Shown: positions 23,274 through 32,069 of the stretch, piece by piece | Layout: each line of letters begins with the position of its first letter | How positions within the stretch are numbered: the stretch's first letter is position 1 | From: Fredinandcohnia humi | Lineage (GTDB): Bacteria; Bacillota; Bacilli; Bacillales; Bacillaceae_L | Assembly (NCBI RefSeq): GCF_001439915.1 | Contig: NZ_LMBW01000001.1 | Span: forward strand, 545,960 to 609,959 | Direction: 5' to 3' | DNA length: 64,000 bases | The notes under the pieces: model-generated | What the model was told of the DNA's origin: nothing | The model's database searches: none | What the model saw: only the letters and a program-made list of their open reading frames with translations | Program-made: the position numbers and the translations under genes

Positions 23274-24599
23274 TTATTTATTTTCGACCGCCTCTAGCAA
23301 TAAATCAACAATATGAACAGCACGCATTTTATCCGATAAACCTTCACGTTCAATGCCTAATTTCATTTGTAGAAGGCATCCAGGGTTTGCTGTAACAATC
23401 GTTTTTGCCTGGGTACTTTTCACGTTCTTCATTTTGGAATCTAGGATTTTCATCGACATTTCAGACTCCACGATGTTGTAGATCCCAGCCGAGCCGCAGC
23501 AGCTATCGGCATTTTGCATTTCCATATAAGTTGCACCGCCAATGGCCTGAAGCAGCTTTCTAGGTTCAGACGAGGTCTTCATGACATTTCGCAAATGGCA
23601 GGAATCCTGATACGTAATGACCTGTTTAGAGAGGGAAAGCTCTTTTTTATGAAACTCTAATTCTACTAGAACTGAGGTAATATCCTTAAGTTTTCCCGAA
23701 AATGCTTTCGCGCGGTCTACCCATTCAGGTTCATCATTGAGAAGGTGACCGTAATCTATCAGAAAAGCACCGCAGCCGCCAGCATTTGTAATAATATAAT
23801 CAGCCTCAATTTCTTCAAAGGCGGCAATATTTTGTTTCGCGAGTTCTTTCGCTTTCTTTTTTTCACCACTATGACCATGCAAGGCCCCACAGCAGATTTG
23901 CGATTTTGGAATAACAATTTCGCAACCAGCCAATTGAAGGAGCTTCATTGTGGCATCATTTGTTTTCATGAACATCGTATCCATTAAACAGCCTGTGAAA
24001 AAGGAAACCTTTTTCTTTTGAACACCAATCGGTTTAAGATGGTACGGTCTCGTTTTTAGTTCCTTTAATGTTGGCGCCTCGGGAAGCACGCGTTCCATAG
24101 TTGCTAAGCTATCAGGTAAAAATTTCATCAGACCACTTTTTTGAACCACTTTTTGCATGCCGGAACGCTGGTAGACACCAAGTAATCCAGTTAAAGTGCG
24201 CATGCGATTTTGATGTGGAAACAGACCTTCAAAAACTGTTTTTCTCACAGTTCTCACTGGTAATGAGTGCTTTTTATTTTGATTGACAATATCCCTTGCT
24301 TCCTCTAAGAGATGTCCGTAATTCACTCCAGATGGACAAACCGGTTCACAGGCGCGACAGCCTAAACACATATTGAGTGATTTTTCAAAATCCTCATCAG
24401 GCTCAATTAGACCGTCGACAACAGCTTTCATTAATGCGATTCGTCCTCTTGGGGAGTGGGATTCTTGATAACCCGATTCAATATAAGTCGGGCAGGTTGG
24501 TAGACAGAAGCCGCAGCGCATGCAATTTAATAATTCATTCTGATCCATCCGCGATTGGAATTCCTCTTTGATTTTTTGCTGTTCGTGCATTGTTGTCAT
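23274..24599 (-). CDS. glcF: glycolate oxidase iron-sulfur subunit
   Basis: A 441-residue protein with two ferredoxin-like 4Fe-4S motifs near the N-terminus (CMRCGFCLPTCPTY and CLGCRACEPVCPSG) and two CCG domains (SQICCGALHGHSG, then ADSCCGSAGIYN) that bind heterodisulfide-reductase-type clusters. It passes electrons from the GlcD flavin to the quinone pool. Its ATG overlaps the glcD stop by 4 bases, so the pair is translationally coupled. It corresponds to B. subtilis YsfD. Confidence 0.93.
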   Translation of the reverse strand: MTTMHEQQKIKEEFQSRMDQNELLNCMRCGFCLPTCPTYIESGYQESHSPRGRIALMKAVVDGLIEPDEDFEKSLNMCLGCRACEPVCPSGVNYGHLLEEARDIVNQNKKHSLPVRTVRKTVFEGLFPHQNRMRTLTGLLGVYQRSGMQKVVQKSGLMKFLPDSLATMERVLPEAPTLKELKTRPYHLKPIGVQKKKVSFFTGCLMDTMFMKTNDATMKLLQLAGCEIVIPKSQICCGALHGHSGEKKKAKELAKQNIAAFEEIEADYIITNAGGCGAFLIDYGHLLNDEPEWVDRAKAFSGKLKDITSVLVELEFHKKELSLSKQVITYQDSCHLRNVMKTSSEPRKLLQAIGGATYMEMQNADSCCGSAGIYNIVESEMSMKILDSKMKNVKSTQAKTIVTANPGCLLQMKLGIEREGLSDKMRAVHIVDLLLEAVENK

Positions 24600-26008
24600 T
24601 TTGAAACCACCACACGTTTTCTAGAATCCTTGGCAAACATTTTACCTGGATTCATAATATTATTTGGATCAAGCCCTGATTTAATGGCCTGCATCGCAGC
24701 AATTCCAGCAGCTCCAAGCTTCATTTCAAGATACGGAGCCTTCATCACGCCAACTCCATGTTCACCGGTGATTGTTCCACCAAGCTCAATCGCCTTTTCA
24801 AAAATTTCTTCAAATGCTTTTTCTACTCTTTCAATTTCATCACGATTTCGAACATCTGTTAGGCAGGTCGGGTGAAGGTTTCCATCACCTGCGTGTCCAA
24901 AGGTACAGATGTTTAAATCATATTTTTTCGCAATCTCTTCAATCGCTTTTACCATTTTGGCAATTTCTGAGCGTGGAACGGTTGCATCCTCTAAAATGGT
25001 GGTTGGTTTTAACCGAGCAAGAGCAGAAAGTGCAGCACGTCTTGCAGTTCGTAAGCCTTCCGCTTCTTCTTCAGATCCAGCAGATTTTACGGAAACAGCA
25101 TTTTCCTTCTTGCAAATCTCTATGATTTTTTCAATATCCCGTTTTACAATTTCTGCCGGACCATCCTGCTCAATCAGAAGTATTGCTTTTGCGTCGGTCG
25201 GAAGGCCAATTTGTGCAAAAGCCTCGACTGCTTCTAGAGTTGGCTGATCTAGGAATTCAAGTGTAATTGGGATGATTTTACTTGCGATGATCTTAGAAAC
25301 GGTTTTGGCAGCGGCTTCCAAATCCTGATAAAGGGCTAAGATCGTCTCCTTTGTTTCAGGCATTGGAATAAGCTTGAGTGTGGCTTCTGTAATAATTCCA
25401 AGCGTGCCTTCTGAGCCAACAAATAGGCGAGTCAGGTCATATCCCGCAACATCCTTCGCAAGCTTACCACCGGTTTTTATGATTTCGCCATTTGCTAGAA
25501 CAACCTCAAGTCCCATCACATAGTCACGTGTTACACCATATTTAAGGCCACGTAATCCACCTGAATTTTCATTAATATTGCCACCAATCGTTGATATTTT
25601 CATAGAGCCCGGGTCTGGCGGATAAAATAAACCCTTTGCTTCCACCGCAGTTGTTACTTCCTGGGTAATTACTCCGGGCTGAACAGTGATTGTTAAATTT
25701 TCTTCATCAATCTCCAAAATCTGATTTAAATGTTTAAAAAGAAGGACTAAACCGCCCTCGGTAGGGCATGTGCCAGCACAGAGATTTGTCCCAGAACCGC
25801 GGGGAACAATCGGAATTTTATATTCATTACAAATCTTGACGATTTCTGATATTTCCTCTTTGTTTCGAGGAGAAATCACTGCATCGGGCATTGACTGGAA
25901 TTGTGGGGTCGCGTCATAGGAGTATACGAGTCGCCCTGTATTTGAATCATCATAGTTTTCCGGACCCACTATTTTTAAAAATTGCTGTCTTGCTTTTGCA
26001 TCAATCAT
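24596..26008 (-). CDS. glcD: glycolate oxidase FAD subunit
   Basis: A 470-residue FAD-linked oxidase that oxidises glycolate to glyoxylate. It has the FAD-binding PCMH domain (IPIVPRGSGTNLCAG, then PPDPGSMKISTIGGNINENSGG and SEGTLGIITEATLKL) and the C-terminal FAD-oxidase domain ending in the TFGHAGDGNLHP and GEHGVG motifs. The start is the ATG at 26008, directly after TTGGAGGCG; 31 further in-frame codons upstream run through a repeat element and are rejected. It forms an operon with glcF, downstream of a CdaR-type regulator. The leader between the regulator's terminator and the ribosome site is almost entirely repeat family A. Confidence 0.93.
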   Translation of the reverse strand: MIDAKARQQFLKIVGPENYDDSNTGRLVYSYDATPQFQSMPDAVISPRNKEEISEIVKICNEYKIPIVPRGSGTNLCAGTCPTEGGLVLLFKHLNQILEIDEENLTITVQPGVITQEVTTAVEAKGLFYPPDPGSMKISTIGGNINENSGGLRGLKYGVTRDYVMGLEVVLANGEIIKTGGKLAKDVAGYDLTRLFVGSEGTLGIITEATLKLIPMPETKETILALYQDLEAAAKTVSKIIASKIIPITLEFLDQPTLEAVEAFAQIGLPTDAKAILLIEQDGPAEIVKRDIEKIIEICKKENAVSVKSAGSEEEAEGLRTARRAALSALARLKPTTILEDATVPRSEIAKMVKAIEEIAKKYDLNICTFGHAGDGNLHPTCLTDVRNRDEIERVEKAFEEIFEKAIELGGTITGEHGVGVMKAPYLEMKLGAAGIAAMQAIKSGLDPNNIMNPGKMFAKDSRKRVVVSK

Positions 26009-26036
26009 GTGAACGCCTCCAAAGAATCTTCTATCA

Positions 26037-26162
26037 TGTCCAGCTCCAGGCACCATCGGCTCTATGGTCATAAGCCAATCGCTTCGGAAGGTAAAAAGCA
26101 CCTTCTGCCAGCGCTTGTCTTATGCTTGTCGCCTAAGGCTGCGTGCCTTGCGCTTTTCTTAC
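26037..26162. repeat. interspersed palindromic repeat, family A, copy 1
   Basis: It shares TCTAGCTCCAGG-like and GCTTGTCG...CTTGCGCTTTTCT ends with copies at 37059 and 42667. The core folds through CATAAG...CTTATG, CGCT/AGCG and AAGGT/ACCTT stems. It lies in the leader of glcDF on the opposite strand. Confidence 0.85.
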
Positions 26163-26170
26163 TATAAGCA

Positions 26171-26196
26171 TAAAAAAAAGCGGAAAAATCCGCTAT
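26171..26196 (-). terminator. rho-independent terminator of the cdaR-like gene
   Basis: Minus strand AGCGGA-TTTT-TCCGCT followed by eight T. Confidence 0.85.
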
Positions 26197-26222
26197 GTAG
26201 AAATCTACAGATATTTTAGTTT

Positions 26223-27329
26223 TTATTCGATTACTTTTATGGATTTATCCAACAATAAAATACCGAGATAAAGTGTAGTTAAATCTACAAAGTTTCTTGG
26301 GTGCAAGCCGGTATACTCTTCGATTTTATTTAAACGGTAGGTAAGGGTATTGACATGAATATGAAGAGACTTCGCCGTTTCTTTGATGGATTGATTTTGT
26401 TTAATAAATTCAATTAAGGTCTTAAGTAAAGCAGTATCATCCAAAAGATTAACAATTGTACGTCTAACATATTCTAATTGTACTTTGCCGCTTGTTTCAT
26501 GAATAAGCATCTCTAATGTTAAGTCTTCATCAAATTGAATCGAGCCACTTCGTTTTGCAACCTGAAGAGCGCGATCAGCTTCATCAAAAGATTTCCTTAG
26601 CGGATAATCATCACTGCCAATTCCAAACGATACCTTTATTGAAAGGGTGCTTTCTAATTTACTTTTTATACGTTGAAGAACTTTTTGAATTTGTTCTTTT
26701 GAACGGTCCATTAAAAGGAGGAGGAACCGATCATTTCCCCATCTGACAAAAATTTCATTCTCATTTAAAATTGGGTTTTGCTTAATACGATTAGCAATTT
26801 CACGAAGTGGGATTTCTGTGTCACTACTAATGGACCCCATTACAACCTGACGTTTTATTTCAATATCGATATTTAGATGTTCTGCCCGGTTAAGAAATTC
26901 TGATGATTCTTCTTTAAGTTGAAGCCAATCAAAAACAAAGGTTTCAAGTGTACGGGATTCCAATTCGATTTGCTCAGCAAAGTAGCTCTCTTGAATTAAA
27001 AGCTCAGTCATTTTTTTCAAGAGCTCCCCATATGCGCCAAACTTTTCCGGATTTCCGGTAATCCCAATAACACCAACAACCTTTTCTTTAAACAAAATAG
27101 GTAAATTGATGCCTGCCTTTACCCCTTTTAAGTGATTTTCCATATCTTTTGTAATGATCATTTTCTTTTGGTCTCGACTTGAAAGGAGTGCACCTTCGTG
27201 AAAGCTTCCAATTCGACTCGTATCAGTACTTGCAATAATAGTCCCTGAAACGTCGCCAATTATAATATCCTCATCTATTAATCTGCGTACCTCTTTAATA
27301 ATTTTCTTAGCAAGTGATGGTATAAGCAA
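26223..27329 (-). CDS. CdaR-family regulator of glycolate/sugar-acid use
   Basis: A 368-residue regulator with an N-terminal diacid-recognition domain (ending near residue 130), a GGDEF-like middle (about 150-260) and a C-terminal PucR-type HTH (QSIKETAKSLHIHVNTLTYRLNKIEEYTG split across about 320-350). The start is a TTG at 27329 with GGAGG 7 bases upstream; an extended frame reaching 27485 would overlap the divergent gene. It lies directly upstream of glcDF on the same strand and probably activates that operon in response to glycolate or a related acid. Confidence 0.88.
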   Translation of the reverse strand: MLIPSLAKKIIKEVRRLIDEDIIIGDVSGTIIASTDTSRIGSFHEGALLSSRDQKKMIITKDMENHLKGVKAGINLPILFKEKVVGVIGITGNPEKFGAYGELLKKMTELLIQESYFAEQIELESRTLETFVFDWLQLKEESSEFLNRAEHLNIDIEIKRQVVMGSISSDTEIPLREIANRIKQNPILNENEIFVRWGNDRFLLLLMDRSKEQIQKVLQRIKSKLESTLSIKVSFGIGSDDYPLRKSFDEADRALQVAKRSGSIQFDEDLTLEMLIHETSGKVQLEYVRRTIVNLLDDTALLKTLIEFIKQNQSIKETAKSLHIHVNTLTYRLNKIEEYTGLHPRNFVDLTTLYLGILLLDKSIKVIE

Positions 27330-27476
27330 TACAAAACCTCCAATCATATCAATTCTACCATTTTGAAATTTTATTGTAATTGCAAATTTTAAGCTGAAAA
27401 AGATTTTCTGCTTTATAATAGGGAGTAGATAATGTGGACATAGTGTAGATAGACATAATGGAAGGGAAGAAAATTG

Positions 27477-28538
27477 ATGTTTCAAGATATTTCAGTTAAT
27501 GAATTGAGGGAAATGCAGAAGGAAAATCCACTTGCCCTCATAGATGTGCGCTCACCTTCTGAATTTGCCGAATCCAATATACCTGGCAGTGTTAATATTC
27601 CAATATTTACAGATGAGGAAAGGGCTGAAATTGGGACGGTCTATAGGCAAGTAAGCCCTGATGCTGCGAACGAAAAAGGTCTCGAAATTGTATCGGCCAA
27701 GCTTCCAAAATTTATCAAGGAGTTTTCAAAAATTCCAGAGAAGAATAAGGTGATTTATTGCTGGCGCGGGGGGATGCGCAGTAAAACATCGGCAACCTTG
27801 GTTGATTTAATGGGTATCAGAGTAAATCGACTAATTGGTGGTATTCATGGATATCGGTCATGGGTGGTCGAACAATTAGAAGAGCTCGCGACAGATTTTA
27901 AGCCTAAGGCATTAGTGATAAATGGTTATACAGGCTCAGGGAAAACGATAATCTTAACGGAGTTACAAAAAAAGGGGTATCCCGTCCTTGATTTAGAAGG
28001 CATGGCGAACCATCGAGGATCGGTTTTTGGGATGATCGGAAAAAAGGCCCATAACCAAAAGAAATTCGATTTAATGTTTGTGGAGCGGGCACTTTTGCTT
28101 AAGGAATCTCCGTATGTTTTGCTGGAGGCGGAAAGCAAGCGGGTTGGAAGAGCGACATTACCGGACTTTTTACTGAACATAAAAGAACAGGGATTCCATA
28201 TTTTTGTTAACCTGCCGATGGAGGAACGTGTTTTAAACATTTTAGAGGATTACCGCCCGTGGGAATTTCCGAATGAATGTATGTCAGCCTTTCAACGAAT
28301 TAAAAAACGAATCCATACACCAATTGCAGCACAGATTGAAAACGATCTTGAAACCGGTAATTACAATTCGGCTGTGAAATTACTATTGGAATATTATTAT
28401 GACCCGAGATACCACCATACTGCGGAACAGACACCAGAAGAACGAAGCACTGTCTTACAAGTCAGAAACGTCGAAGAAGCGACACAATTAATCGAAGAAT
28501 TTATTGCTGAAAAAATAACAAATGCCCCAACAAATTGA
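27477..28538 (+). CDS. mnmH: tRNA 2-selenouridine/geranyl-2-thiouridine synthase
   Basis: A 353-residue SelU/YbbB protein. An N-terminal rhodanese domain (about 1-130) carries the active-site loop YCWRGGMRSK. It is followed by a P-loop domain (INGYTGSGKT, near 150) that binds the tRNA and geranyl substrate. The enzyme converts 2-thiouridine at tRNA wobble positions to geranyl-thiouridine and then selenouridine, using selenophosphate from SelD. No selD, selA or selB is seen in this window. The start is the ATG at 27477, with GAAGGGAAG upstream. It is divergent from the cdaR-like gene. Confidence 0.92.
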   Translation: MFQDISVNELREMQKENPLALIDVRSPSEFAESNIPGSVNIPIFTDEERAEIGTVYRQVSPDAANEKGLEIVSAKLPKFIKEFSKIPEKNKVIYCWRGGMRSKTSATLVDLMGIRVNRLIGGIHGYRSWVVEQLEELATDFKPKALVINGYTGSGKTIILTELQKKGYPVLDLEGMANHRGSVFGMIGKKAHNQKKFDLMFVERALLLKESPYVLLEAESKRVGRATLPDFLLNIKEQGFHIFVNLPMEERVLNILEDYRPWEFPNECMSAFQRIKKRIHTPIAAQIENDLETGNYNSAVKLLLEYYYDPRYHHTAEQTPEERSTVLQVRNVEEATQLIEEFIAEKITNAPTN

Positions 28539-28546
28539 TGATGATG

Positions 28547-28580
28547 TAAAAAACCTAGTGCCAAGCGCACTAGGTTTTTA
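28547..28580 (+). terminator. rho-independent terminator
   Basis: AAAAACCTAGTGC-N4-GCACTAGGTTTTT, a near-perfect stem after mnmH. Confidence 0.92.
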
Positions 28581-28693
28581 AGGTTGTCAAATCAAATTGA
28601 TTTCATTTGGTAAAGAGGCTGTTTTTCCATAAATTAGCTTAATATTTTTATTGTGTTATGATTGAAGTAGTACTTACCAAGGAGGACGGATAA

Positions 28694-29053
28694 ATGACTA
28701 TCGTAAGAAGTAAAGGAATGAACAGGTTTTCATTCGAAAATGAGCGGGCTCTATGTTTGACACAGGTGATCGAGAGAACGGAAAGCAATGTGACGAAGAA
28801 GATGGTTGTACGTGATAAAAAAATGGGTATTGATTTTTCCGTTATCATTCCTTTAAAACTGAAAAAAAATGGAGATGTTCATCACTACCCTTCAAAGGAA
28901 TTTACGGTTAAAGGAAAAAAGGTAGGCAAGAAAAATACGATGGCTAAATATTATGATTCCCTAGGTGAGTGGGAATCCTTTAAGAGCGAATTTTTTGATA
29001 AATATAGTTTGACAGTAAATGAATTGATCTATAAAAGATCAGATTTTAAGTAG
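28694..29053 (+). CDS. hypothetical basic protein, 119 aa
   Basis: ATG at 28694 with an AAGGAGG site about 8 bases upstream, which makes a real gene likely. The product is soluble, Lys-rich and without Trp/Cys motifs apart from single residues. It contains FSVIIPLKLKKNGDVHHYPS and ends LIYKRSDFK. I recognise no domain. It is monocistronic with a terminator. Confidence 0.6.
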   Translation: MTIVRSKGMNRFSFENERALCLTQVIERTESNVTKKMVVRDKKMGIDFSVIIPLKLKKNGDVHHYPSKEFTVKGKKVGKKNTMAKYYDSLGEWESFKSEFFDKYSLTVNELIYKRSDFK

Positions 29054-29070
29054 AAATAAAATGAATTTTT

Positions 29071-29134
29071 AAAAAGAGCGTAGGTTTTAAAGTCACAAAT
29101 GAATGTGGCTAAATCTATCGCTCTTTTTTTTGCC
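29071..29134 (+). terminator. rho-independent terminator
   Basis: AAAGAGCG and CGCTCTTT arms flank an internal imperfect stem (AGTCACA/TGTGGCT region) with an eight-T tail. Confidence 0.75.
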
Positions 29135-29287
29135 TTTTACATTATGAGTGGAAAACAGCTTATATCTTTTAACACTCTGTATAATGTAATCATATCAGTA
29201 AAAAAGTACAATAGATACAAAGTTCTTATTTTCGGACAACAACCCTTTACTTAGTCATAAAAAAGAGAAGATTTCCATCAACATTAA

Positions 29288-29301
29288 TGAAAACGCTTTC
29301 C
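29288..29301 (+). promoter_or_regulatory. cre-like site upstream of preT
   Basis: TGAAAACGCTTTCC differs from the CcpA consensus TGWNANCGNTNWCA only at the last base. It lies about 73 bp before the preT start and suggests carbon catabolite control of pyrimidine breakdown. Confidence 0.6.
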
Positions 29302-29318
29302 TATTTGTAGGTTTATAT

Positions 29319-29348
29319 AGTTGCAATTGACTATTACATTTTGCAACT
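29319..29348 (+). promoter_or_regulatory. inverted repeat in the preT leader
   Basis: AGTTGCAA (29319-29326) and TTGCAACT (29341-29348) form a perfect 8-bp inverted repeat with a 14-bp spacer, about 10 bp before the AAGGAGGG ribosome site. It could be an operator for the PucR-type regulator, or an mRNA hairpin. Confidence 0.5.
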
Positions 29349-29373
29349 TTCCACTATAGAAGGAGGGAACTCT

Positions 29374-30744
29374 ATGAGTCATTCAAACATAAGAATTTCA
29401 TTTGAGGATTTACAAATGAATTTCAATGAAGTGAGCCCTGGACTAACCAACCGTGAAGCTATTGAAGAATCCAATCGCTGCCTGTATTGCCATGATGCCC
29501 CGTGTATAACTGCTTGCCCTACTGGTATTGACATTCCAACCTTTATTAAAAAAATTGCATCAGGAAACCTAAAAGGATCAGCAAAAACCATTATGACAGC
29601 CAACCCTATCGGAGCAAGCTGTGCACGTGTATGCCCAACAGAGGAACTTTGTGAGGGGGCTTGCGTTCTAAACCAATCTACAAAACCAATTTTGATTGGT
29701 GATTTACAAAGATATGCAACAGACTGGGCCATCCGAAATGAACAGGTGCTTTTTGAACCAGGTAAGAAAAACGGAAAAACAGTTGCTATTGTTGGGGGCG
29801 GTCCTGCTGGACTTTCAGCTGCTAGAGAACTTGGTTTACTGGGCTATGATGTAACAATTTTTGAAGCTGCCCAAAAGGCTGGCGGCCTGAATACTTACGG
29901 GATTGTCTCATTTAGACTGCCACAGGAAATATCATTCTGGGAGGTTAAGCAGGTAGAAAGCTTAGACGTAAAAATACGAACGAATACTAGAGTCGGAAAG
30001 GATATTTCAGCAGATGAAATTCTTGAAAACTTCGATGCTGTCGTTCTAGCAATTGGGATGTCAAAGGTCCCTTCCCTTGGAATTGAAGGAGAAGAATTAG
30101 ATGGAGTATACGATGCAATCGAATTTGTAAAAGAAACAAAAACAAAGCCAATTTCTGACCGTTTCTTAGGTAGTAAGGTTGTTGTAATAGGTGCAGGAAA
30201 TACAGCCATTGATGGAGCAACATGTTCAGTCAGGTTAGGGGCAGAAAACGTAAAAATCCTTTACAGAAGAACGAATGATGAAATGACTGCCTATGATTTT
30301 GAATATGAATTTGCCAAACAGGACGGTGTTGAGTTCAGATGGCTAACGGCCCCTAAGAAAATCATTGGCGACGAACAAGGACATGTTAAAGCGATTGAAT
30401 GCATCAAAATGAAACTTGGCGAACCTGGAGAAGATGGCAGAAGACGTCCTGTGCCAGTTGAGGGCTCTGAGTTCACTCTAGAGGTTGATGCAGTTATTAA
30501 GGCAATTGGGCAATCGAGATATACAGAGCTTATTGAACAATTCGATCTTCGACATGACGGCGGGGTTGTGAAAATCAATCAAGAGACCCTCCAAACATCA
30601 AATGAAAAAGTATTTGCGTGTGGTGATGTGATTTTTGGAAAGGGTCAAGGAGAAGCAATGGTTGTTTCAGCAGCACAGCAGGGCAAGGATGCGGCATATG
30701 CCATCCATAAGGCAATGTTTAGTGCAGTATCCGAAATCGCGTAA
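29374..30744 (+). CDS. preT: NAD-dependent dihydropyrimidine dehydrogenase subunit PreT
   Basis: A 456-residue flavoprotein. The N-terminal Cys-rich region (RCLYCHDAPCITACPTGIDI, then SCARVCPTEELCEGAC) binds Fe-S clusters. It is followed by FAD-binding (VGGGPAGLSAARELG) and NAD-binding (VIGAGNTAIDGAT, then ILYRRT) folds. It takes electrons from NADH for reduction of uracil and thymine. The start is the ATG at 29374, 8 bases after AAGGAGGG. It heads an operon with preA and the dihydropyrimidinase gene (17- and 24-bp gaps) under a cre-like site. Confidence 0.95.
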   Translation: MSHSNIRISFEDLQMNFNEVSPGLTNREAIEESNRCLYCHDAPCITACPTGIDIPTFIKKIASGNLKGSAKTIMTANPIGASCARVCPTEELCEGACVLNQSTKPILIGDLQRYATDWAIRNEQVLFEPGKKNGKTVAIVGGGPAGLSAARELGLLGYDVTIFEAAQKAGGLNTYGIVSFRLPQEISFWEVKQVESLDVKIRTNTRVGKDISADEILENFDAVVLAIGMSKVPSLGIEGEELDGVYDAIEFVKETKTKPISDRFLGSKVVVIGAGNTAIDGATCSVRLGAENVKILYRRTNDEMTAYDFEYEFAKQDGVEFRWLTAPKKIIGDEQGHVKAIECIKMKLGEPGEDGRRRPVPVEGSEFTLEVDAVIKAIGQSRYTELIEQFDLRHDGGVVKINQETLQTSNEKVFACGDVIFGKGQGEAMVVSAAQQGKDAAYAIHKAMFSAVSEIA

Positions 30745-30761
30745 AAAAAGGAGGTTTATCA

Positions 30762-32045
30762 ATGGCAGATTTACGAATTAATCTAGCAGGAATAGAATCC
30801 CCTAATCCGTTTTGGTTAGCATCTGCTCCTCCAACGAATTCCGGTTATCAGGTCCAGCGTGCATTTGATGCCGGATGGGGTGGAGCAGTATGGAAGACAT
30901 TAGGTGACCCCATTTTAAATGTAACTTCACGATTCGGGGCAGTTAGCTTCAATGGGCAACGCGTTGCAGGTTTTAACAATATAGAACTTATCTCTGATCG
31001 TCCAATTGAGGTTAACTTAAAAGAAATCAAAGAAACAAAGAGGCTTTTTCCAAACCATACAATTATTGCATCCTTAATGGTTGAGCCCAAACAAGAAAAA
31101 TGGCATGAAATCGTCAAAAGAGTTGAAGAAGCGGGCGTAGATGGATTAGAGCTTAACTTTGGATGCCCGCATGGAATGGCTGAAAGAGGAATGGGTTCCG
31201 CATCTGGGCAGGTGCCTTCACTAGTCGAACAACAAACCTATTGGGTAAAAGAAGTGGCGCAAACCCCAGTGATTGTTAAGCTAACGCCAAATATTACCGA
31301 TATCACGGCTACTGCAGAGGCTGCCACTAGAGGTGGTGCTGATGCAATCAGCATGATCAATACAATTAATAGTTTAGTAGGGGTTGATTTGGATACGTGG
31401 AACACCATCCCACATGTCGGAGGTAAAGGCGCACATGGCGGGTATTGTGGTCCTGCCGTAAAGCCGATTGCGCTTAATATGGTCGCCGAATGTGCAAGAA
31501 GTCAGCATATTAATATTCCGATTTCTGGTATCGGTGGAATATCAACCTGGCAGGATGCGGTTGAATATATGCTCATGGGTGCTTCCGGGGTTCAAGTATG
31601 TACGGCTGCCATGCATCATGGCTTTAGGATTGTTGAAGATATGATTGATGGGTTAGATAACTATCTGGATCAAAAGAGTATTGCCTCCGTTATGGATATC
31701 GTTGGAAAAACAGTTCCGAAGTATTCTGACTGGGGTAATCTTGACCTTAACTATAAAATTGTTGCCCGCATCAATAATGATGTTTGTATAAATTGTAATA
31801 AGTGTCATATTGCATGTGAAGATACCTCGCATCAATGCATCGATATGCTTAAGGATGGAAATGGCTACAACATATTAAAAGTAAGAGAGGAAGACTGTGT
31901 TGGCTGTAATCTATGTTCAATTGTATGTCCAGTTGACGGGGCGATCGATATGGTTGAAATCCCAAGCGGGTTACCGCCAATGACATGGAATGAACGTCAG
32001 GCTGCTCTCGGTGCAGCTAGTTGTAAAGTAGACACAGTAAAGTGA
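30762..32045 (+). CDS. preA: NAD-dependent dihydropyrimidine dehydrogenase subunit PreA
   Basis: A 427-residue protein with an FMN-binding dihydroorotate-dehydrogenase-like barrel (about 1-310; LNFGCPHGMAERGMG, MINTINSLVGVD, ISGIGGISTW). A C-terminal ferredoxin domain has two 4Fe-4S motifs (CINCNKCHIAC and CVGCNLCSIVCP). It reduces uracil to dihydrouracil with electrons from PreT, the first step of the reductive pathway. RBS AAAGGAGG; it follows preT by 17 bases. Confidence 0.95.
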   Translation: MADLRINLAGIESPNPFWLASAPPTNSGYQVQRAFDAGWGGAVWKTLGDPILNVTSRFGAVSFNGQRVAGFNNIELISDRPIEVNLKEIKETKRLFPNHTIIASLMVEPKQEKWHEIVKRVEEAGVDGLELNFGCPHGMAERGMGSASGQVPSLVEQQTYWVKEVAQTPVIVKLTPNITDITATAEAATRGGADAISMINTINSLVGVDLDTWNTIPHVGGKGAHGGYCGPAVKPIALNMVAECARSQHINIPISGIGGISTWQDAVEYMLMGASGVQVCTAAMHHGFRIVEDMIDGLDNYLDQKSIASVMDIVGKTVPKYSDWGNLDLNYKIVARINNDVCINCNKCHIACEDTSHQCIDMLKDGNGYNILKVREEDCVGCNLCSIVCPVDGAIDMVEIPSGLPPMTWNERQAALGAASCKVDTVK

Positions 32046-32069
32046 TCGTAATTCTCGGGGAGGTCTAAG

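Noticed and set aside
26009-26101. N-terminal extension of GlcD
   Set aside because: The extra 31 codons run through repeat family A and lie upstream of the good ribosome site at about 26018.
27330-27485. N-terminal extension of the CdaR-like protein
   Set aside because: It would overlap the divergent mnmH gene; a TTG with a GGAGG site gives the family-typical start.
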